Position numbers and translations under genes: made by a program. Under the pieces are notes generated by a model. The model did no database searches. It worked only from the letters and a program-made list of their open reading frames with translations, and was not told the DNA's origin. A DNA stretch of 48,884 nucleotides, taken from positions 1-48,884 of the forward strand of contig JBFMCF010000060.1 of the NCBI GenBank assembly GCA_040754625.1, read 5' to 3'. Of the stretch, positions 44,693-48,884 are shown one piece after another; the stretch's first letter is position 1, and the number at the start of each line of letters is the position of its first letter. This DNA is from a bacterium. Its GTDB lineage: Bacteria; JACRDZ01; JAQUKH01.

Positions 44693-46465
44693 ATGATAAA
44701 GGGTGAAATTTTGAAAGTCGCGGGGCCGCTTGTAGTAGCTGAAAAAATGGACGGCGTCAATATGTATAATGTCGTCAAAGTAAGCAAACATGGGCTTGTC
44801 GGTGAAGTTATTGAGCTTAAACAGGACAAGGCTTCCATACAGGTTTATGAGGAAACCGTCGGGATAGGACGGGGAGAACCTGTGGAGGACACAGGGAGCC
44901 CGCTTTCACTTGAACTCGGCCCGGGCCTTTTGGAATCGATCTTTGACGGTATCCAGAGACCACTTGACATAATTAAAGCCAAAACCGGGAATTTTATATC
45001 GCGCGGAATTTCCGTCCCGGCGCTGGACAGGAATAAAAAGTGGTCATTTGAACCCCTCGCTAAAAAAGGCGACAAGGTTTCAACGGGTGATAAATTAGGA
45101 GTCGTTCAGGAAACCGTCCTGATAAAACATTATATAATGGTGCCGAATGACGTTGAGGGTGATTTAATGGAAATTTCCGCAAAAGGCGAATACACGGTCA
45201 CCGATCTGATAGCTAAAATAAAAACCCGCGACGGAATAAAAGAGGTCACCATGCTTCGCAAGTGGCCGGTAAGGGCGATGCGGCCTTACCAGGAGAAACT
45301 GCCGCCGAAAGAATTACTGTCTTCCGGGCAGAGGGTGATAGACATGTTTTTTCCCATTACCAAAGGCGGGACAGCATGTATCCCAGGTCCTTTCGGCACA
45401 GGAAAAACAGTGGTCCAGCAACAGCTCGCGAAATGGGCGGACACTGATATTGTGATTTATATCGGGTGCGGTGAACGCGGTAATGAGATTACTGACGTCC
45501 TTCTGGAATTCCCTGAATTAAAAGACCCGAAAAGCGGTGAATCGCTGATGAAAAGGACTGTTTTAATCGCGAACACATCAAATATGCCCGTCGCGGCGCG
45601 CGAGGCATCGATATATACCGGTGTTACAATGGCCGAATATTACAGGGACATGGGTTATAATGTCGCCGTAATGGCGGACTCAACCTCTCGCTGGGCCGAG
45701 GCCCTGCGGGAAATATCCGGGCGTCTCGAGGAAATGCCGGGAGAAGAAGGTTACCCTGCTTACCTCGCGTCCCGAATAGCCGGGTTCTACGAACGCGCGG
45801 GACAGGTGGTATGCCTCTCGAGCAAGGAAAGAAGGGTTGGAAGCATATCTATTGTCGGTGCGGTATCACCCCCGGGAGGAGACCTTTCCGACCCGGTAGT
45901 ACAGGCAACCCTGCGTATCGTAAAAGTATTCTGGGGGCTGGAAGATAAAATCGCGTATCGCAGGCACTTTCCCGCGATAAACTGGCTCAGGAGTTATTCC
46001 CTTTATATTGAAAATATCGAGGAATATCTAAAACGCGTAGCGCCTGATATTCCCGGTCTCCGCGCCAAATCAATGCGCATCCTCCAGGAAGAGGCGGAAC
46101 TCGAGGAAATTGTGCGCCTTGTGGGGATAGACGCTTTATCGGACCATGATAAGCTTACGATGGAAACCGCTAAATCAATCAGGGAGGACTTTCTGCACCA
46201 GAATGCTTTTGATATGCAGGACACTTACACCTCCCTTAATAAACAATACAATATGCTTAAACTTATCATTAACTTCCATCAAAAATCCCTGGAAGGTCTG
46301 GAAAAAAAGGTCCCCCTGAAAGAAATTTTTAAACTTCCCGTCAGGGAACAAATTGTTAAAGCGAAATTTACACCGGAAGAAAAACCGGAAATTCTTGTGA
46401 ATTCAGAGAATGAGATGAATCAAATTTTTGAAAAATTATTTGATCAACATACGGAGAAAAAATAA
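44693..46465 (+). CDS. ntpA: V/A-type ATPase catalytic subunit A
   Basis: 590 residues with Walker [10 protein letters not shown] (Lys238), the catalytic [11 protein letters not shown], and [19 protein letters not shown]. This is the ATP-hydrolysing (or synthesising) subunit. The A insert (non-homologous region) is present at about 120-180. The 38-base gap before it holds AAAATGAAAAATTC-type simple repeats. Confidence 0.97.
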   Translation: MIKGEILKVAGPLVVAEKMDGVNMYNVVKVSKHGLVGEVIELKQDKASIQVYEETVGIGRGEPVEDTGSPLSLELGPGLLESIFDGIQRPLDIIKAKTGNFISRGISVPALDRNKKWSFEPLAKKGDKVSTGDKLGVVQETVLIKHYIMVPNDVEGDLMEISAKGEYTVTDLIAKIKTRDGIKEVTMLRKWPVRAMRPYQEKLPPKELLSSGQRVIDMFFPITKGGTACIPGPFGTGKTVVQQQLAKWADTDIVIYIGCGERGNEITDVLLEFPELKDPKSGESLMKRTVLIANTSNMPVAAREASIYTGVTMAEYYRDMGYNVAVMADSTSRWAEALREISGRLEEMPGEEGYPAYLASRIAGFYERAGQVVCLSSKERRVGSISIVGAVSPPGGDLSDPVVQATLRIVKVFWGLEDKIAYRRHFPAINWLRSYSLYIENIEEYLKRVAPDIPGLRAKSMRILQEEAELEEIVRLVGIDALSDHDKLTMETAKSIREDFLHQNAFDMQDTYTSLNKQYNMLKLIINFHQKSLEGLEKKVPLKEIFKLPVREQIVKAKFTPEEKPEILVNSENEMNQIFEKLFDQHTEKK

Positions 46466-46466
46466 T

Positions 46467-47843
46467 ATGTTCAAAGAATATCTTTCCGTTACAGCTGTTA
46501 ATGGGCCGCTTTTGCTCGTGGAACGTGTCGAAGGAGTTAAATACGGTGAACTTGTTGAAATTGAGCTTGAAAATAAAGAGGTCAGGCGGGGCCAGGTACT
46601 GGAAGTTTCCGGAGATAAAGCCCTTATCCAGATTTTTGAAGGAAGCTCGGGTATCAACCTTACAGGGAGCCGCGTCCGTTTTACCGGGAAAAGCATTGAG
46701 ATCGGTGTTTCGCTTGACATGATGAGCAGGATTTTTAACGGGCTCGGCGAGCCCATAGATAACGGGCCCCGGATCCTGCCCGAGAAAAAAATCAACATCA
46801 ACGGGAGCCCGATAAATCCTTACGCGAGAGATTTCCCGAAAGAATTCATACAAACCGGAATTTCCTCCATTGACGGGATGAACACTCTTGTTCGCGGGCA
46901 AAAACTTCCCATATTTTCAGGATCAGGCCTCCCCCACGCGAGAATCGCGGCCCAGATAGCGAGACAGGCAAAAGTCCTTGGGAAAGAGGAAGAATTCGCC
47001 GTGGTATTCGGGGCCATGGGTATCACATTCGAAGAAGCGGACTTTTTTATCGAGGACTTCAAAAAGACAGGGGCGATAGACCGCGCCGTCCTTTTTATTA
47101 ATTTGGCCAGCGACCCGCCCATCGAACGTATCGCCACGCCGCGCGTTGTTTTAACCACCGCCGAATACCTGGCTTTTGAAAAAGACAAGCATGTGCTCGT
47201 GATCCTGACCGACATGACAAACTACTGCGAGGCGCTCAGAGAGGTTTCAGCCGCGAGGAAAGAAGTACCGGGCAGGAGAGGCTACCCGGGATATTTATAT
47301 ACAGACCTCGCGACTATTTATGAACGGGCGGGCCGGGTCCAGGGCATGAAAGGTTCTATCACGCAGATACCGATCCTTACAATGCCTGAAGACGATAAGA
47401 CCCATCCTGTCCCGGACCTGACAGGCTATATCACTGAAGGGCAGATAATAATATCTCGCAGCCTTCACCAGAAAAATATCTACCCGCCGATCGACGTTTT
47501 GCCGAGTCTTTCCCGCTTGAAGCAGAAAGGCATTGGCCGCGGCAGGACAAGGGACGACCACGCGGACCTGACAAACCAGTTGTTCGCTGGTTACGCGAGA
47601 GGGAAAGAGGCGAAGGAACTCGCTGTCATTCTCGGTGAGGCCGCGCTTTCTGAAACAGACAAGCTCTTTTCAAAATTTGCCGACGAGTTTGAAAATAAAT
47701 TTGTGGCGCAGGGCGAATACGCGAACCGGCCAATCGAGGAAAGCCTGAATATCGGGTGGGAGCTTTTGAAAATCCTCCCGCGCAGTGAATTGAAACGGGT
47801 GAAGGAAGACCAGATTAAGAAATATATGGACAAGAATCAGTAA
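46467..47843 (+). CDS. ntpB: V/A-type ATPase non-catalytic subunit B
   Basis: 458 residues. There is no Walker A Lys; motifs [21 protein letters not shown] and [24 protein letters not shown] (in parts) are typical of subunit B. The ATG at 46467 follows the subunit A stop by one base and has an ACGGAG site. Confidence 0.97.
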   Translation: MFKEYLSVTAVNGPLLLVERVEGVKYGELVEIELENKEVRRGQVLEVSGDKALIQIFEGSSGINLTGSRVRFTGKSIEIGVSLDMMSRIFNGLGEPIDNGPRILPEKKININGSPINPYARDFPKEFIQTGISSIDGMNTLVRGQKLPIFSGSGLPHARIAAQIARQAKVLGKEEEFAVVFGAMGITFEEADFFIEDFKKTGAIDRAVLFINLASDPPIERIATPRVVLTTAEYLAFEKDKHVLVILTDMTNYCEALREVSAARKEVPGRRGYPGYLYTDLATIYERAGRVQGMKGSITQIPILTMPEDDKTHPVPDLTGYITEGQIIISRSLHQKNIYPPIDVLPSLSRLKQKGIGRGRTRDDHADLTNQLFAGYARGKEAKELAVILGEAALSETDKLFSKFADEFENKFVAQGEYANRPIEESLNIGWELLKILPRSELKRVKEDQIKKYMDKNQ

Positions 47844-47846
47844 AAT

Positions 47847-47896
47847 GTAAATCGTAAAAAGTAAATAGATGAATTCCAACACTTATTACGATTTAC
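47847..47896. repeat. Inverted repeat between subunits B and D
   Basis: GTAAATCGTAA (47847-47857) is perfectly inverted as TTACGATTTAC (47886-47896). The surrounding TTTACGTTTCACGTTTTACG words are of a simple, repetitive type. Could be an mRNA stem or the relic of an intergenic repeat. Confidence 0.6.
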
Positions 47897-47968
47897 GTTT
47901 CACGTTTTACGAACACCAATTTAATAAGACAGTAAAGATGCCATGATTTAATCAAATGAGGAAATAAA

Positions 47969-48589
47969 ATGTTAGCTGATGTCAGCCTTACCAGGATGAA
48001 CCTGATGAAAATGAAAAAGCGTTTTGTTATAGCGCTTCGCGGGCATAAGCTTTTAAAAGACAAGCAGGACGAGCTTATGCGTAAATTCCTGGAGCTTCTT
48101 GACGAGATAAAATCATACAGGCTTGATGTCGAATCCGAACTCGAAAAAGTCCATAAGCAGTTTTTCTGGGCGCAGGGCGTGATGTCCAGGGAATTTCTCG
48201 AGGAGGCCGTCATGGCCCCGCAGGTTTCCCTTAATTTAACAACCAGCCAGGAACAGGTATTTAATATCCAGACACCAAAGCTTGACTTTAGAATCGAAGG
48301 CGATATTTATTCCTACGGTTATCTTTTTACATCCCAGCAATTAGATACAGCGCTGGACGGATACAAAAATATCCTGCCAAAAGTGCTCCATCTATCCGAG
48401 ATCGAAAAAAGGGCCGAGCTTTTGGCGTCCGAAATCGAACAAACAAGAAGGCGTGTAAACGCCCTCGAATACATATTAATCCCCGAGTTAAAACAAACCA
48501 TCAAATACATTTCCATGCGGCTTGCCGAGCTGGAGCTTTCCAACCAGATACGGTTGATGAAAATCAAGGATATTGTAAGGAAACATTAG
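47969..48589 (+). CDS. ntpD: V/A-type ATPase subunit D
   Basis: 206 residues: MKMKKRFVIALRGHKLLKDKQDELMR (in parts) and RRVNALEYILIPELKQTIKYI, the antiparallel coiled-coil of the central rotor axle. Ribosome site GAGGAA. Last gene of the operon. The order H-I-K-E-C-F-A-B-D is a known bacterial/archaeal arrangement. Confidence 0.95.
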   Translation: MLADVSLTRMNLMKMKKRFVIALRGHKLLKDKQDELMRKFLELLDEIKSYRLDVESELEKVHKQFFWAQGVMSREFLEEAVMAPQVSLNLTTSQEQVFNIQTPKLDFRIEGDIYSYGYLFTSQQLDTALDGYKNILPKVLHLSEIEKRAELLASEIEQTRRRVNALEYILIPELKQTIKYISMRLAELELSNQIRLMKIKDIVRKH

Positions 48590-48600
48590 ATTCAAAATAT

Positions 48601-48629
48601 TTGACATATGTTAGATATTTAACTATAAT
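48601..48629 (+). promoter_or_regulatory. Consensus promoter for an interrupted gene
   Basis: TTGACA (48601-48606), exactly 17 bases, TATAAT (48624-48629), pointing out of the window towards the IS. The -10 lies within the inverted repeat at 48617-48642. Confidence 0.75.
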
Positions 48630-48642
48630 TTTATAGTTAAAT
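48617..48642. terminator. AT-rich 12-bp hairpin after the ATPase operon
   Basis: ATTTAACTATAA is perfectly inverted after a TT spacer, then AAG and TTTTTT follow. It could end the operon, but the stem has little GC and its sequence also includes a promoter -10, so an operator is another reading. Confidence 0.5.
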
Positions 48643-48741
48643 TATAAGTTTTTTACAAAATACTAATTTATATTTTTAAGAAATCACTTCATTAAAATTA
48701 TTAATTGGTAATAATCAAGTTAGTCAATATACTGGAGACCA

Positions 48742-48765
48742 ATGAGCGAAATTAATCTAGCCTAA
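48742..48765 (+). pseudogene. Start of a gene cut by the insertion sequence
   Basis: ATG at 48742 follows a GGAGA site (48734-48738) and the consensus promoter, and reads MSEIN before entering the IS end at 48759, where it meets a stop. The gene was probably separated from its promoter by the insertion. Confidence 0.45.
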
Positions 48766-48882
48766 GTTCCGCAGTTTTAAAATCAAGCTTCTTATTTTTC
48801 AAGGGGTTGCGGGTTTTACCCCCTCAAATTCTGCACTACATTTTGTATAAAAACCGGACGATTAGGGATCTTTATTCCCAGC
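48759..48882 (-). mobile_element. Insertion-sequence 3' end (right contig end)
   Basis: Perfect inverted copy of 1-124. Here the presumed transposase frame reads on the minus strand, so both contig ends show the IS tail facing inwards. Two bases after the repeat (48883-48884) end the window. Confidence 0.65.
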
Positions 48883-48884
48883 CT

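Overview
The window looks like a complete assembly contig from an AT-rich, Gram-negative (diderm) bacterium that I cannot assign to a phylum. The evidence for two membranes is a TolC/HlyD/RND efflux operon, an outer-membrane beta-barrel candidate and a lipoprotein-type periplasmic adaptor. A nine-subunit V/A-type ATPase, a short archaeal/Thermotoga-type S-adenosylhomocysteine hydrolase, a bactofilin and many small dispersed repeats suggest an environmental lineage, probably anaerobic. Both ends carry the same 124-bp sequence in inverted orientation, most likely the 3' end of an insertion sequence at which the assembly broke.

Layout. 0.2-1.4 kb: a broken LTA-synthase/sulfatase-like gene. 1.4-4.4 kb: a histidine kinase with a degenerate GGDEF-like tail, overlapping an HD-GYP response regulator. 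4.5-9.1 kb: envelope and small stress genes (SIMPL, beta-barrel, BON-DUF1207, DUF192, reversed rubrerythrin). 9.1-12.0 kb: an overlapping TPR / methyltransferase / PIN-like operon on the minus strand. 12.0-18.8 kb: TetR regulator and tripartite RND efflux pump. 18.8-31.1 kb: accessory zone with AbrB-RelE, HicBA, a split HipA system of HipB-HipS-HipT type and VapBC, two decayed REP-associated transposases with REP hairpins, truncated RhuM and LGAGAS-motif genes, a radical SAM protein, a large TPR-vWA-CsgG-like protein, and a LexA-type repressor. 31.2-34.6 kb: AbrB regulator, zinc-ribbon protein, Na/Pi cotransporter and an internally duplicated orphan protein. 34.6-38.2 kb: methyl-cycle operon metK-ahcY-apt, behind a ferredoxin and a possible attenuator. 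38.3-39.6 kb: M23 peptidase and bactofilin (cell shape). 39.7-48.6 kb: V/A-ATPase operon H-I-K-E-C-F-A-B-D, whose K subunit keeps every Na+ ligand known from Enterococcus hirae NtpK.

The most unusual features are non-coding or repeat-based. Two elements of exactly 85 bp, with 15-bp terminal inverted repeats, lie inside two unrelated genes in different reading frames, like Rickettsia palindromic elements. Tandem arrays of a 9-bp near-palindrome (consensus TTTAAACNG) fill three intergenic gaps. Three HipB-type operators (TATACC-N6-GGTATA) precede the split HipA operon. Two genes have perfect sigma70-type promoters placed so close to the ATG that their mRNAs should be leaderless. Several genes are decayed by internal deletion, so the accessory zone appears to be eroding.
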